Notes: a model not told the origin generated them from the sequence alone. Shown: positions 1 through 12,517, counted from the first letter of the stretch. The stretch is DNA of 64,000 nt from Blasia pusilla (GCA_050084515.1 CM114272.1:56296001-56360000), one strand, 5' to 3'. Translations and numbers: made by a program.

Positions 1-1250
1 ATGGCGATGTGCTCACAAACTCCTCTACACCCTCCCCCTCGTCTGACGATGACATAGAAGGAGGTCGAGGTGGTCCCTCACGTGGAGACCCTCGAAACCT
101 CGCGCCACTCCGCGTAAAACCTCTAGAGCTACTCTCGGGTTCACCACCTCGCCTCTCAAAGTCCCGAACAGACTCCGTGATGACCCTCGTGCCCCTCTCA
201 CCCGATCACTCTGAACCTTGTGAGGAATCCCTCAATCACTCATCCCAAACATGCGGCACTCAATCTACACTCTCTCTCCCCGAGACGTGTAACGTGCGGC
301 AACACGCGGCGTGGTGCGGCAAATCGACCAGGCTATCATCTCATCGACAACCTACCCTCAACTCCGGACATCCCACACAGGTCTATGTCCCCTAAACCAC
401 ATACATAAATGATGCTCTCAGCATCCACACACCCAATATCCCCAAATAAATCCCAGAATCCCTCACACGTGCAGGGTAAAGGACCAGAATGGGTAACTTG
501 AACACATGTCGATGTCGCTCCTCAGCAACTGCAAATCTTGACCCCAACTCGATTATGGAGACAACTCCTCCAATCAGCAAGTCATACTCCTCCCGTCGAT
601 CTTGCTCAAAACTCCTCGATAGACGATGCGGTCCCACGGAACGGTGCGGCGTTGCGAGCGGACGAAGGCGGCTACTGACGGCGCGGCCCTCGATGGTGGG
701 ATGCGGCTTTCGGCGGCATACCCTCCTCAATCAATAATAATCCCACACTCTGCTCCACAATGCGGTGCGGCTCGCGTCGAGATGGTGCGGTGCGCCACGC
801 AGCGGCACGGCGCGGCAATCGGGCGGCGTTGCGGCTACGGGCGTCACGCCGACGATACTCGATCGTCGTCGAGCGGCTACCAATCACAACATAGCGAGCA
901 TGAAATCAAAACTCAAACACCATAACGGAGGTCATCGCGCTTCACCTGGTTGATGAAGAAAGCTGCGATGACGGTGGCGGCCAAAACAAAAACGTGGTGG
1001 CGATGCAAGTCAAGGAATCAACGAACGTCATGGAAGACCCTCCACTCCATAATGGCGGCAATGGCACCCAAAGGGTGGACAATGGACGGTGGACCCTTGA
1101 TAGTGACGGTTGACCGCTGATGGTGACAGCCGACCGATGACGGTGACGGTTGACCGTTGATTGTGATGGTTGACCGTTGACGGTGACGGTGACTATGATG
1201 GCGACGGCCGCCGCCGGTGTGGCGGCTGATTTAGGGTTTGCACGATTTAA
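1..1250. other. Unassigned GC-rich sequence
   Basis: No gene is recognised here. Short overlapping ORFs exist on both strands (for example 9-395 plus and 392-730 minus), but they are low-complexity and rich in Ser/Pro or Arg, with no motif I know. From about 280 to 860 the plus strand is dense in the hexamer TGCGGC and close variants, which creates spurious GC-rich ORFs. The stretch could be an old LTR or a CpG-rich intergenic region. Confidence 0.3.
1078..1206 (+). repeat. Minisatellite, unit about 21 bp
   Basis: Tandem imperfect units built on GGTTGACCGTTGATGGTGAC run about six times. Units differ by substitutions and small length changes (GGTTGACCGCTG, GCCGACCGATG, GGTTGACCGTTG). No coding role is apparent. 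Confidence 0.75.
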
Positions 1251-1739
1251 CCCTAAAAATCGCCTAGCAATGGCAGCTTTACAAGATTGCCCATAACTTT
1301 TTGCTCGCAACTCCAAATTGTGCACTATTTGTTGCACAACGTGCACAGCTTCACGATCTACGCTACTATCAAAAAATATTTAGAATCGGACATTTCAGTA
1401 AAAACTAACAGGGACTGTCGTAAAGCCCAATGTCTCTTTCTCCTACACAAAATTTGGCAGCGCTCCCGCGCTGATTTCTCCCAACGAAAATGTAACATCT
1501 ATAAAAATACATATCAGCAAGCTACATGGTGCTCCCAAGAGCACCAACATGGGGCAACCCGCCCCCATACTCAATCCCTATCAGAAATTGGGCAGCGCTT
1601 CCGCGCGCCACTCTTCCACACGAAAAATCGGCAAATGCAAAGAGTAATGAAAGCAGCCCTTGCTCCGGTGAGCACTCCCATGAGCCGCTGAATGGGGAAC
1701 ACGGTCCCCAACCTGCAAAAACAGCGAGTGACCAGCGAG

Positions 1740-2235
1740 CTCTCCCATGAAGCTCTCTCACTCTCTCATTCTCTCATTCTCTCATTCTCTCTTTGTAAAG
1801 TAAGATCCAATCTCTCTCTCCACCATCTCACACCATAGCTCTCAAAGGTGTGCACTCTCTCTCATGTCAAACCAAACCCACTCTCCTAATGAGACGCTTG
1901 GGTTACACTCACAAGGCAAGGTACCATAGCTCCGCCGCCTCATGCCAAGAGGTTCAACAAAGAGAGAATGAGCTCTCAAGCTCTCTCTCCTTGAGGTATA
2001 CCCCTCTCCTCTCCCAAACTCTCTCCATGGTAACCTATTCTCCCAAGTCACCTCCTTGGCTCTTGACCTGATGTAGGAGGTCAAGGGCCACTTACCAAAA
2101 ATAGTAAGTCGATCATATACTCAAAATGATACTTACCTAAAATAGTAAGTTCGTCATTATGGCTCCAAATGAGCCGAAATGAAGGGGAAACCTGCTATCT
2201 CACGTTTCCAAGGGCCTCAGCAGGTCACCCTCGAC
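1740..2235 (+). repeat. Dispersed repeat, inverted relative at 35.1-35.8 kb
   Basis: Begins with short TCTCATTC tandem units (1758-1795). It then carries sequence that recurs in reverse complement at about 35,090-35,800, including the shared words around CTCCTAATGA, GGTTCAACAA and GGCTCATTTGGAGC. Its size and its position next to a Ty3/gypsy fragment in the second copy suggest LTR-derived DNA. Neither end could be fixed. Confidence 0.55.
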
Positions 2236-3247
<1,012 letters not shown>

Positions 3248-3604
3248 CCGACTTCGAGACAGATTACAATGACCTAATTTTTGGTAAAAGACGACATTCA
3301 TTCTACAAGTCATCTTCCCACAAATCCGCACCTAGTAACGTCTGTCTCTCAATGTGTTCAGGTTCTGGATTGAAACACGGCTACGACTTGCCATTTCTAT
3401 CATCCTGACACGTTCTCATCTATTCATCTCATTAAAAAAAACATGATGGTCTCATGAATTTGTGAGTAGTCTTATCTTTTGTTTGCAGATTACTTGAAGA
3501 CAAGTTCGGAAGTGGCATTTAAAGCGATTTGCAATCAAATGACATGAATGTTCAAGGTACGTAGATGGCAATGAATGTTCAAGGCAGATAGATGGCAGCG
3601 ATCA

Positions 3605-3852
<248 letters not shown>

Positions 3853-3885
3853 GCAGCTTAGCGTCCCTCTATGTTCTCCTTATGT

Positions 3886-3978
3886 GAATTCACAACACAC
3901 AGAGCAAGTGCACATACTGATATTGAAAAGCTGGTCATAACAGAATTGTTCAATACATTCAGTGGCATTGATTCATTG
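3886..3978 (+). repeat. Direct repeat copy 2 (about 90 bp)
   Basis: Diverged partner of 2685-2775. It shares the starting word AATTCACAACACACAGAGCA and the order of shorter words after it, offset by about 1.2 kb. Confidence 0.7.
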
Positions 3979-4189
3979 AAATCCGAAAATAGCTTATAGA
4001 CAACATTAAAATAGCATTGCACACAACGCATTGGGTTAGAGCACAAGAGCAAAAATCGAGGTCGGGCAAAAAGGACGTACTCTTCACCAAGGTATTCAGA
4101 CATGCTCGAGGCAACAACAAGACAACATTGCAGAAAATAAGTCATTACAGAAAAGAAGCACTTTCCGAGAGAGAGAGAAGGCACTAACC

Positions 4190-4335
4190 GCGGCCAAGAA
4201 GATCGAACAATCTTGAGTTGGTAGAGTCTTTAGAACGAGCTTGCAACTTGCGGTCCAGGAGTGAAAGAACCGTAAACACCTCTCGCACACATCCCCAATC
4301 CCCTAATCTCCACAATTCTCACTCTTGAATAAAAA
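4190..4335 (+). repeat. Repeat flanking a short AG run, partner at 5270-5400
   Basis: After a short GAGAGAGAGAG stretch at about 4160-4172 the sequence reads AAGATCGAACAATCTTG and ends in CTAATCTCCACAATTCTCAC. The same order (AG run, GATTGAACAATCTT, then the ATCTCCACAATTCTCACTC word) recurs at 5281-5402. There the AG run has expanded to about 91 units. Confidence 0.65.
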
Positions 4336-4712
4336 AGGAATTGGCAGCGCACCGACCTACACACACTACCTTAGGAAATAACGAATTTCATCATCAAATT
4401 TCTTTTGTCAAAGAGTAGCGATGCAAGTTGAGTCAAATCAAAAAAATTCATATTTGGTCTTTTGTGAGAGAGGAAGGCATGAAGAGTTGAGGAGAGATTA
4501 CATGGAGAGAAGTTCCTAGTCTCAGATACCAGAAATTTGCCAGTTCTTTACTCCAAAATTTTGCGGTGAAATTCACTATAATACTAAAATCAGTCAATTC
4601 ATATCATAAATCTCACTCTGCACTTTAGCGCGGAAATAGATACTTATGAATAGGAGGGATAAATTTGTAAGTCCGGTTCGCGGCGCTCCGGACATGTCGA
4701 AAATCGGAAGCT

Positions 4713-5009
4713 TTACAAAACTGAAAGGAAAGTGTAGAGTTTCCTAAATGTGCGATATTTGTAGAAGGCGAGACAAAGTAGCCGCAGCAAACAAAGGTAC
4801 ATAGCCATAACGCAGAAGAAACCGCCTGAAATGGTGGTGCTTATGGGGAGAAAATTCTGGTTCCAAAATCTAGAGTCGGGAATCCCTACGATGGAAGCTG
4901 CAGCAAATGCGATCAAAATGAAGAGGATAGAAAAGATGAGTAATGCCACTGCAATGGTGAGAGTCCTTCGAGTATGTTGCAGCTCATCGAGCATGGACTT
5001 GATAGGCAT
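4713..5009 (-). CDS. Hypothetical small membrane protein
   Basis: An open frame of about 98 codons starts at an ATG at 5009 (the frame stays open to 5087 and into the repeat tract). It begins MPIKSMLDELQHTRR. Two strongly hydrophobic stretches follow, about residues 17-41 and 61-80, separated by a short polar loop. The C-terminus is basic and aromatic (YKYRTFRKLYTF). I do not recognise a family. Two membrane helices with a polar N-terminus and a positive C-tail are unlike the random shadow frames nearby. On the sense strand a (CT)91 tract lies about 90 bp upstream, as in pyrimidine-rich plant leaders. It could be one exon of a larger gene or a chance frame. Confidence 0.3.
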   Translation of the reverse strand: MPIKSMLDELQHTRRTLTIAVALLIFSILFILIAFAAASIVGIPDSRFWNQNFLPISTTISGGFFCVMAMYLCLLRLLCLAFYKYRTFRKLYTFLSVL

Positions 5010-5094
5010 CAGAATTACAGACGAGAAGCAATTTCGGATGTTGCGCAAAGAGACTTCCGAATGTTGCGCAAAGAAAGAATATTGCAAAGTCCTC

Positions 5095-5288
<194 letters not shown>

Positions 5289-5357
5289 ACAATCTTATTA
5301 GTGCCTAGAAGATTGAACAATCTTGGTTGGGAAAAGAGAAAGAGTGAAAGGATCAGA

Positions 5358-5575
5358 CACATCAACCTCGGACATCCCTAATCTCCACAATTCTCACTCC
5401 TTCCGAAACATCAACCCTAGACCTTCCCAATCTCCGAACTTCCCACTCTTGTCGAAACACCTACCTCGGACCTCCCCAATCCCCTAATCTTTGAACTTCC
5501 CACTCCTAACGAAACACCCACCTCGGACCTCCCCAATCCCCTAATCTTTGAATTTGAACTTCCCACTCATGCAGA
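5358..5575 (+). repeat. Minisatellite, four units of 48-63 bp
   Basis: Units start near ACACCTACCTCGGACCTCCC and carry AACTTCCCACTC before the next GAAACAC. Unit lengths grow from about 48 to about 63 bp by insertion of CCCCTAATCTTTG and GAATTT words. Noncoding. Confidence 0.75.
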
Positions 5576-5879
5576 AACTCCTAACGTCCGTCTCTTCCGC
5601 CAAACACACCTTACTCAGGATGAAAGAACGAGAGGGACACTAAGCATTTTTCCTTGCATGCCACGTGGATGTCCATTAGCATTCTCTCTCATGCCACATC
5701 ATTTACAATGCACACAATTCATTTATGAATATCACAAGCCTACTTACACGGGTATTTTGCAGCCACAATACGCCGGTGATCTTAAACATTCTTCCAATAT
5801 GATGGGTTTCTTCACTACTAAAGCCAAATTAATTGTAGAATCTTCCAATCAGCGTCCTAAACCCAATCATCTTTCTTTC

Positions 5880-8280
5880 TCCGTTTCAGGCCCTCCACGC
5901 AATCCATTCATCCACCACCAAGTCTGTTAATCCTGAAACTTTGAGCCCAAATGAACCTCAATGTCACGATACCAATGGAAAATGAAAACCTTCAAATCAA
6001 CTCCCGACCAGGGAATTAAAAATCATAAACCCTACACACGATTTCCCAATTTTAAATTGAGCATGGAGTAGGACATGGAAAATCCACACCGTCCAAAATT
6101 AACAACGCCTTTTCATCTCCATAGTTCTTACGTTTCAACTCCATCCAACGGTGCAAAGTCAAGATGCTAGAGTGCAAACATCAAAATTGAACTAACACTT
6201 GAATCATTATTTGTGTTTTGCCTTTCTTTGTCTTTCATCTCTATTTGCTTGGCCCTCCTCTTCACCATCGTGTCTATAAATCATGAAACTTTGTCACAAG
6301 ATGTACTTATGTGCTACTATACCAATGGGAAAAGAAAATCTCCAAATGGACACCCAAACAAGGAATAAAAAATCATAAACCCTAAACAAGGTTTCCCATT
6401 TTTAAATTGAGAAGGGAGTAGGATATGGAAAATCCGTACGGTCCAAAAGTAAAAGGGTCTTCTCATGTCCATATTCCTTATTTTTAAGCTCCATCCAACG
6501 GTGGGAAGTCAAGATGCTAAAATACAAACATCAAAACTTAACTAGCTCTTGGGACATTATTGATGTTTTGCCTTTATTCCTCTTTCATATCCATTTTGTT
6601 GGCACCCCTCTTCATCATCAGGTCCATAAATCCTAAAACTTTGTCACAAGATGTACTTATGTGTTACTATACCAATGGAAAAAGAAAATCTCCAAATAGA
6701 CCCCCAGCCTGGGAATTAAAAATCATAAACCTTAAACAAGGTTTCCCATTTTTAAATTAAGCATAAAGTAGGATATGGAAAATCCACACCGTCCAAAATT
6801 AACAACGCCTTTTCATCTCCATAGTTCTTACGTTTCAACTCCATCCAACGGTGGGAAGTCAAGATACTAGAGTGCAAACAACAAAATTGAACTAACACTT
6901 CATCTCTATTTGCTTGGCCCTCCTCTTCATCATCGTGTCCATAGATCATGAAACTTTGTCATGAGATGAACTTATGTGCTAATATACCAATGGAAAAAGA
7001 AAATCTCCAAATGGACACCCAAACAGGGAATAAAAAATCATAAACCCTAAATAAGGTTTCCCAATTTTAAATTGAGCAAGGAGTAGGATATGGGAAATCC
7101 ACACGGTCCAAAAGTAAAAGGGCCTTTTCATCTCCATAGTCCTTATATTTCAGCTCCATCCAACGGTGGAAAGTCAAGATGCTAGAGTGCAATCATCAAA
7201 ATTGAACTAACACTCGGATCATTATTTGTGTTTTGCCTTTCTTTGTCTTACATCTCCATTTGCTTGGCCCTCCTCTTCATCACCATGTCTATAAATCATG
7301 AAAATTTGTCACAAGATGTACTTGTGTGTTACTATACCAATGGAAAAATAAAATCTTGAAATCAATGCCCGGCGAGGGAATAAAAAATAAAAAAACCCTT
7401 AACTCGGTTTACTAATTATAAATTCAGCATGGAGTAGGATATGGAAAATCCACACCGTCCAAAAGTAAAAGGGCTTTCTCATCTCCATAGTCCTTATGTT
7501 TCAGCTCCATCCAACGGTGGGAAGTCTAGATATTATATTGCAAACATCAAAATTCAACTAACTCTTGGAAGATTACTTGTGTTTTGCCTTTATTCCTCTT
7601 GCATATCCATTTTGTTGGCCCTCCTCTTCATCACCAGGTCTCACCAAGTATGCCAAAAATCAAGATACATTTCCTTGAGGGGCATCCCAACACCTAGAAC
7701 AAAGGGGAAAAGAAAAAACTCCAAATGACCACTCATACATGGATTTAAGAATCATAAATCCCAAAGGAGATGTTTCATTTTTGGTAGGATAATGGGGAGC
7801 TAAATAGCATATCGGAACCGTTCAAGTAATGCAAATAATTAAGAGAAAATTCAGTGCCACGTTTCATCACCATATTATGGTTTGATGAAAAGATAGCTAC
7901 ATGTTAATATGACAAACTACTCCTGACATTCGTACTCAAAGGCCTCCTTCTCCTTCTTAACATCCCATTCTCTCCCCCCTCCTCTCACCAAGGGTTCTAA
8001 AAATCAAGAAACTTTTTCCACATGGGCACCCCAACACCAGGAACCAAGGGGGAAAGAAAAAACTCCCAATGACCACTCACATATGGATTTAAAAATCGTA
8101 AATCCCAAAGGAGGTGTTTCATTTTTGGTAGGATCATCGGCTGTTAAATAGAAGATCCAAACCGTTCAAGGAGTGTAAAGAATTAACCACAATGCTAGTG
8201 CCAAGTTTTATCTCCATCTAATGGTTAGATGAAAAGATATCTTCATGTTAACATGAAAATGACACAACAACTTGGAATAA
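5880..8280 (+). repeat. Tandem satellite, about seven units of roughly 350 bp
   Basis: The anchor word GAGTAGGATATGGAAAATCC recurs at about 6066, 6415, 6766, 7081 and 7432, with weaker forms near 7780 and 8128. Spacing is about 349, 351, 315, 351, 350 and 350 bp. The 315-bp step has lost about 35 bp around the ATTATTTGTGTTTTGCC word. Units 1-5 form one subfamily. Units 6-7 share their own version (CCAAAGGAGGTGTTTCATTT and a different spacer). Short ORFs inside are repeat artefacts. Confidence 0.9.
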
Positions 8281-8540
8281 TTCCTACCAACATTAGAGCA
8301 TGAAATCATTTAAGCATATCAGTCGTTGTTTATGACTCATCTTTACTGGGCGAGTAAAACAAGTATGACTCGTCTCTACTAAAGGGTATTGATAACTACG
8401 TTAGTTATAAGGAGATGACTTGGTGAGTTGTACGACCCTAAATTTGATGACTAAACCATTTAAGTCATAATTTGAGTCATTCTTTTGATGAGTCATTTAA
8501 AGTCTAGTCATAAAAACCACCCATTCCTTCTAGTGTAAAT
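8281..8540. other. Unassigned AT-rich spacer
   Basis: Contains scattered GAGTCAT/ATGACTC words but no clear repeat unit, ORF or RNA gene. It separates the satellite from the first transposase fragment. Confidence 0.3.
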
Positions 8541-8897
8541 TGTGTAATGACCATTTATGTGAGGTAGAAGATTCCATACTTTATAGTCTCCAATCATTGG
8601 CTCGATAGTCTCACCTATGACGTCCTCCAGACCTCCACCCTAACATCCTTGGAAACAAAGATTGTTCCAATTTGGAGAAGAAATCATTGGCTGGATTGTC
8701 TCATCTACGACGTCCTGCGTACCGTCCATCCTAACATCCTTGGAAACAAAGATGGTTCCAATTTGGAGAAGAGATCGTAGTGAGAGGAAATTTTTCTCTA
8801 CTGGTACGTAAGACTTTTTAGCTTGCGATCGAATTATTTTTGATTGAGGAAGAGCCGCTAAATGACTGCCAAAAGTGAGTTTCATATAATTATCCAT
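8540..8897 (-). pseudogene. Transposase 5' fragment, palindrome-rich transposon (locus I)
   Basis: Encodes the first ~85 residues of the same protein found at 55,735-57,746 and 38,440-38,835. It begins MDNYMKLTFGSHLAALPQSK at an ATG at 8897, which agrees with the start inferred at locus II. A 90-bp segment is duplicated in tandem (8593-8682 and 8683-8772), which knocks the reading frame off after the GTIFVSKDVRMDGT stretch. All later domains, the cysteine cluster and the DDE-like core, are missing. Upstream (to the right) lie the palindrome cluster and TATA box shared by all loci of this family. It is a dead fragment. Confidence 0.75.
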
Positions 8898-9049
8898 TCC
8901 TAGATGATTCCACCAGGTAGAGAATGAGAATAAGAATGAGAATGAGAATGTTTAATTTAGAGTGAATAGTGACCGTTATTCTGCTGACACAATTTGAGTG
9001 ACAATATGTTGTTTGGTAGGTGAGATTGTTTCATGCAATGGATTCAATC

Positions 9050-9835
9050 CTATTGCAACTTGTCGAAGTCAGACGGGTTGCAAATTTGGGGACTCAGATC
9101 CATGGGTAGCAAAGCCACGGAGTACCATTGTCTGTTAGAGTCCAAGTGCAACTTGCAACCCGTCGGAGTCCGTTGGGTCGAATGGGGTTGTCAGTCAGTA
9201 CCCCTTGCCTATGTGATCTATCTGATTCAGTTGGATTCGGGATCCACGGGACCTCGCATGGATTTCCTATGGCAACGACGAGCTTGATGGACTATGACGG
9301 GTTGAAAAGGTATCTCACCTCGCTTTCCCTTTTGGAAGTAACCGAGTTGCGGGGGGATCTCGTGTTGATTTCCCTTGTCCAATGAACCGTGCAAACCGTG
9401 AGGGACAAACAGGGTTTTTGGAGACCGTGCCTTAGTTTTGTCATATGGTGGAAACTGTCGAACCCATGGTAGACCTCATTATCCCAAGATGAAGGAAGCT
9501 CCAACCCGTTAGAGACCGACAGGTTGCCTAGAGACCATGCTTTATCACCCCAAGAGGAGGGAAGCAGGCAACCCATCGGTCTATAGTGGCTTTCTCAGGT
9601 ACCTTGCCTTCTTACCCCAAGACAAAGGAAGCGTGCAACCTGTCGGTATTCGACAGGTTGCCTGGGTACCTCGCATTGTTAACCCAAGACAAGGGAAGTG
9701 TGCAACCCGTCGGTCTCCAACGGGTTGCTTGGGTACCTTGCCTTGTTACCCCAAGACGAGGGAATCGTGCAACCCGTCGGTCTTGGACTGGTTTCACGTC
9801 TGATGAGGGGGACGGGTTGCACATTTCCCACGTGC
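9050..9835. repeat. Palindrome cluster in divergent promoter region (locus I)
   Basis: About seven recognisable full or half copies of the 25-bp palindrome (arms CAACCCGTCGGA and TCCGACGGGTTG around one base), near 9056, 9149, 9498, 9559, 9637, 9700 and 9770. The last three are spaced about 65-70 bp apart, separated by similar CTTGCCTTGTTACCCCAAGA-type spacers. The copy near 9637 has both arms altered in step (CAACCTGTCGG with CGACAGGTTG). It lies between the leftward transposase fragment and a rightward TATA box. Confidence 0.85.
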
Positions 9836-9875
9836 AAAGCATCCTAAAAGATTCCAAGGACCCAATGGTCCGCTC

Positions 9876-9897
9876 AACGGCTCAAAAAGTATAAAAG
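9876..9897 (+). promoter_or_regulatory. TATA-type core promoter, rightward (locus I)
   Basis: AACGGCTCAAAAAGTATAAAAGG contains a TATA box at 9890-9897. The box and the AACGGCTC word before it recur at locus II (about 39,655-39,680) and locus III (58,884-58,904), where the promoter points at the ParB-like gene. Here the downstream gene has been replaced by a transposon end about 95 bp on. Confidence 0.55.
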
Positions 9898-9994
9898 GAT
9901 GAGATTTTGCTAATTTCCCTTTTTTCATTTGGCGATTTTAGATGCTGCTCTTCCTCCCTGCACCTGAGGTTTCCTTCTCCGCTGACCAAGTTAG

Positions 9995-10190
9995 GGGGGC
10001 TGGTATTCTGGCAAAAGAGAGTAAGAGAGGAGAGGAAGATAGGAAGACAAGAGAGTATCTCTTAAAAGAAAATGGTAGAATCCGCCTCCTCTCTTCAAAA
10101 ATTTTTGAAAATTTTGAAATTTTTGTTCACTTTCAAATTCATGAAATCTTTAGAAGAGAGAAGAAAGTGGACCACATTCGGGCCTAACGT
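9995..10190 (+). mobile_element. Transposon terminus (locus I)
   Basis: Starts GGGGGCTGGTATTCTGGCA, followed by an AG-rich stretch and a TTCAAATTCATGAAATCTTT word. The same ~190 bp begins abruptly at 49,865, where it replaces chromovirus gag sequence, so it marks one physical end of the element. No inverse copy (ending CCAGCCCCC) was seen at any other boundary, so terminal inverted repeats are not shown. Confidence 0.6.
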
Positions 10191-10810
10191 AAACTTCTTT
10201 TTCCAAGCTTAGAAAAACAAATAGACATCATAAGACCACTACAAACATCCTTCCATCACTCTCCATTTGATCACAATTTTCTTCACATTTCCTATCTAAG
10301 GCAACTCTATAGTAAGCCGGGCTGAGGGGTATTATTGTTGGAGGACCATCGGCATATAATTTAACCAGAAGTAGCAATTTCATCTCAATGAAAGGTTCAA
10401 ATAAAGACTCTAACTATGGTCTCAATAGACTCCTATGCCCTTCAAGGTTTAACTTCTCTGAAGATGTGGTTGACATTATGGATTGTTGACTCTTCTTGCA
10501 TTAAATATCCCATCTGATCAATACTCATCCATGAGGGGGTTTTCCACAACAGAAAAAAATCCCTCATCACTAATGGTAGCTAAAGACTTTCATGACAACA
10601 TTGGATAATGCTGGCTCATGAATGGATGCATAAAGTATACCATGGAGTGTTGTGCGTTTGATAGCTTGGTTTCACCATTCTCTCAGCCACTGAGAAATGT
10701 ATGCATCAAGAAGAAAATGTGATCAGACTAAGAGGAAAATTGAAGCAAAAGTTTGATAGCTGTTAGGAGTAAAGAGAAACGGATGCATCCATGTTCCTTC
10801 ATTCAGACCC
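10191..10810. other. Subterminal noncoding region of locus I
   Basis: The part up to about 10,420 matches locus III at 50,060-50,230 (ACATCATAAGACCACTACAA and AGCAATCTCATCTCAATGAA-type words). About 10,420-10,800 has no counterpart at locus III and may be a small insertion. No ORF of note. Confidence 0.4.
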
Positions 10811-10814
10811 TAAA

Positions 10815-11215
10815 TGTCGGAATCCGACAGGTTGCACCCCTTCGAATGCGTTGGAATCCGATGGGTTGCACCCCTTCGCAAGCAAGCATACCACAACAAA
10901 AGAAGGATCTTGAGAAGTGATTCCATTCTACCCTGGAATCCATGTGAATCCGACAAGTTGGGAATCTGACATGAGACTGCGACAGGTAGTAGGAATCCAA
11001 CATGTCGCTGAAATACTGTGTGGGAGAAGAATGGTGTGACAATAATGGGGGAACGAGCCAAAAGTGAAGAAGCCTGCTAGAATGCCTAAAAAGTTGGACT
11101 AACAGGAAAAGAGTGGGATCACTCAAGCAGCCAACCTCTCGGAATTCGACAAGTTGCCTGAAAGGGGTATAAAATAATGTGATAAGTTGCTACCCGTGGG
11201 AATCTGACGGGTTGC
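10815..11215. repeat. Palindrome copies, 3' flank of methyltransferase-like gene (locus I)
   Basis: Four degenerate palindrome copies or half-copies at about 10,816, 10,849, 11,130 and 11,190. The last two keep both arms (CAACCTCTCGGAATTCGACA and CGTGGGAATCTGACGGGTTG). Matching positions at locus III carry copies at 50,655 and 50,715. Confidence 0.7.
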
Positions 11216-11339
11216 AAAATAAAGAGCCTCGAGTAGATAGTCCAACACAATCGATAAGAACAAAAAGATATTCAGCAAAAGTTAACAAAAACCATCATGG
11301 TTCAAAATCTTCTTGTCCTTTATTACATCCGAGGGAAGC

Positions 11340-11690
11340 TCGGAAATGTAAATTTGATCTAGTCTATGATTTCATTAGCCTCGTCATCTACAAATTTACT
11401 CCTAACTCTCATAGGTTCTTGTACAAAAGGAATGTCTTGGGATACAAGTGGCTCCTTTGGCCGATTGTAAACGGGGATTGTAAATGTTGGGGAATTTGAG
11501 AGCCTTGGCCCATCCCTAGGTATACCATAACAGTCCCATGTAACATGATTTGAGTCCCAATGCCTTCCTCGACAACAAATCTTGAATGCTCTGCAAGGTG
11601 ACACCCATCCAGTATCAATATGTGCTCCGTCCTTGGAAAGCACTAAATCCCAACTCCAAAACGCTGCAGTCAAGCTGGGTCCAATAAATC
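11340..11690 (-). pseudogene. Conserved 3' ORF region of the ParB/methyltransferase gene (locus I)
   Basis: A minus-strand frame reads SKDGAHIDTGWVSPCRAF, then NSPTFTIPVYNRPKEPLVSQ, then KFVDDEANEIID. The same frame, with mostly synonymous or mild changes, occurs at 50,828-51,223 (locus III), and a shortened duplicate sits at 51,494-51,625. Conservation of the reading frame in separate copies suggests it was once coding, either a last exon or a small extra protein. I do not recognise the fold. The upstream AdoMet-motif exon present at locus III (51,677-52,185) is missing here. Confidence 0.45.
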
Positions 11691-11739
11691 TTTAAACTCA
11701 CTCATCATTTTCCGTGGACTCTAAGTGGATTCTTGGGCT

Positions 11740-12095
11740 ATGAGCAACCCGTCGAAAGCAGATAGGTTGCTCATTTTGCTGGACAGACCCTCCACCTATC
11801 GAAGTGTGATGGTTAGCTTACAACTGAATACAATTGTTCAGAGTTGAGAAGTTCCTAATATGAGAGTAACCCATCGCTTTCAGACGGGTTGCATCACTCC
11901 AGATACATGTGAAAAAGCAATGCTACTTGCAACCCGTTGGGTTCTGACGGGTTGCAATCAATGGAGACTTGTTGGTGAATTTGCAACCTATTGCTTTCAG
12001 ATGGATTGCAATACCGCACACACAAGTGCAAAGGACCTTAGGAAAGTTCCTAAGGTAAATTTGCAAGCTGTTGGGATCCAACGGGTTGAATTTAT
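11740..12095. repeat. Palindrome cluster in methyltransferase-gene intron (locus I)
   Basis: Five copies at about 11,749, 11,868, 11,931, 11,985 and 12,062. A subfamily with CGCTTTCAGACGGGTTG or GGGTTCTGACGGGTTG centres is shared with the equivalent intron at locus III (52,340-52,670), so this sub-type is tied to this intron position. Confidence 0.8.
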
Positions 12096-12099
12096 GTAC

Positions 12100-12500
12100 A
12101 AACTCAATTCGTTGAAAAAGAGGACTTGAGTCGTTGCCGATTTGAGTGGATACTCATTTTTAATGACCCATGATTGCGCCGTCCTCCACTTCAGTGACCT
12201 CTTCACACACTGAAGGTCGAAGCGCTTGTCTTTGCTCCCTCCAATGAGGACCCAGAAATAACCCCTGTCACTCAGATACACATCGGCAAATGAAAATAAC
12301 AACGCGATTTGGTCGTACGAAAGCGGGACATTCCAGTCTGGGATAGCGTCAGGCGGATTGTTATCCCACAAGAAAAACCTAGAAGGAAAATTTGCAAGGA
12401 GGAGGTCCACCGCCACCTCCTCAACAACCCCATCCACCGTCCAGGGGGCATGCCCGTTTTGAAGGAGTTTTCGTCCCATCACGGTCAATTTCTTGATGGT
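12100..12500 (-). pseudogene. Methyltransferase-like catalytic segment (locus I)
   Basis: The frame reads VEEVAVDLLLANFPSR, then PDWNVPLSYDQIALLFSFAD and a GYFWVLIGGSKD stretch. This is the pattern around motif IV of beta-class DNA N4C/N6A methyltransferases (hydrophobic strand, DPPY-like turn, D..PL helix, then the strand after L..GG), but with NFPS in place of DPPY. The same segment at 52,700-53,005 has DVPS. After it, SLKWRTAQSWVIKNEYPL leads to the intron. It is in order downstream of the helical exon. The charged linker exon seen at 53,085-53,780 is deleted in this copy. The family call rests on pattern only. Confidence 0.5.
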
Positions 12501-12517
12501 AGGTGTTTTGCAAAATC

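Noticed and set aside
9-395. 128-codon ORF at the window start
   Set aside because: Low-complexity Ser/Pro composition, no motif, overlapped by equally long frames; not supported as a gene.
9995-10013. Terminal inverted repeats of the palindrome-rich transposon
   Set aside because: Only one orientation of the terminal word was found (9,995 and 49,865); no inverse copy was seen at 14.6, 36.1, 39.9 or 61.7 kb.
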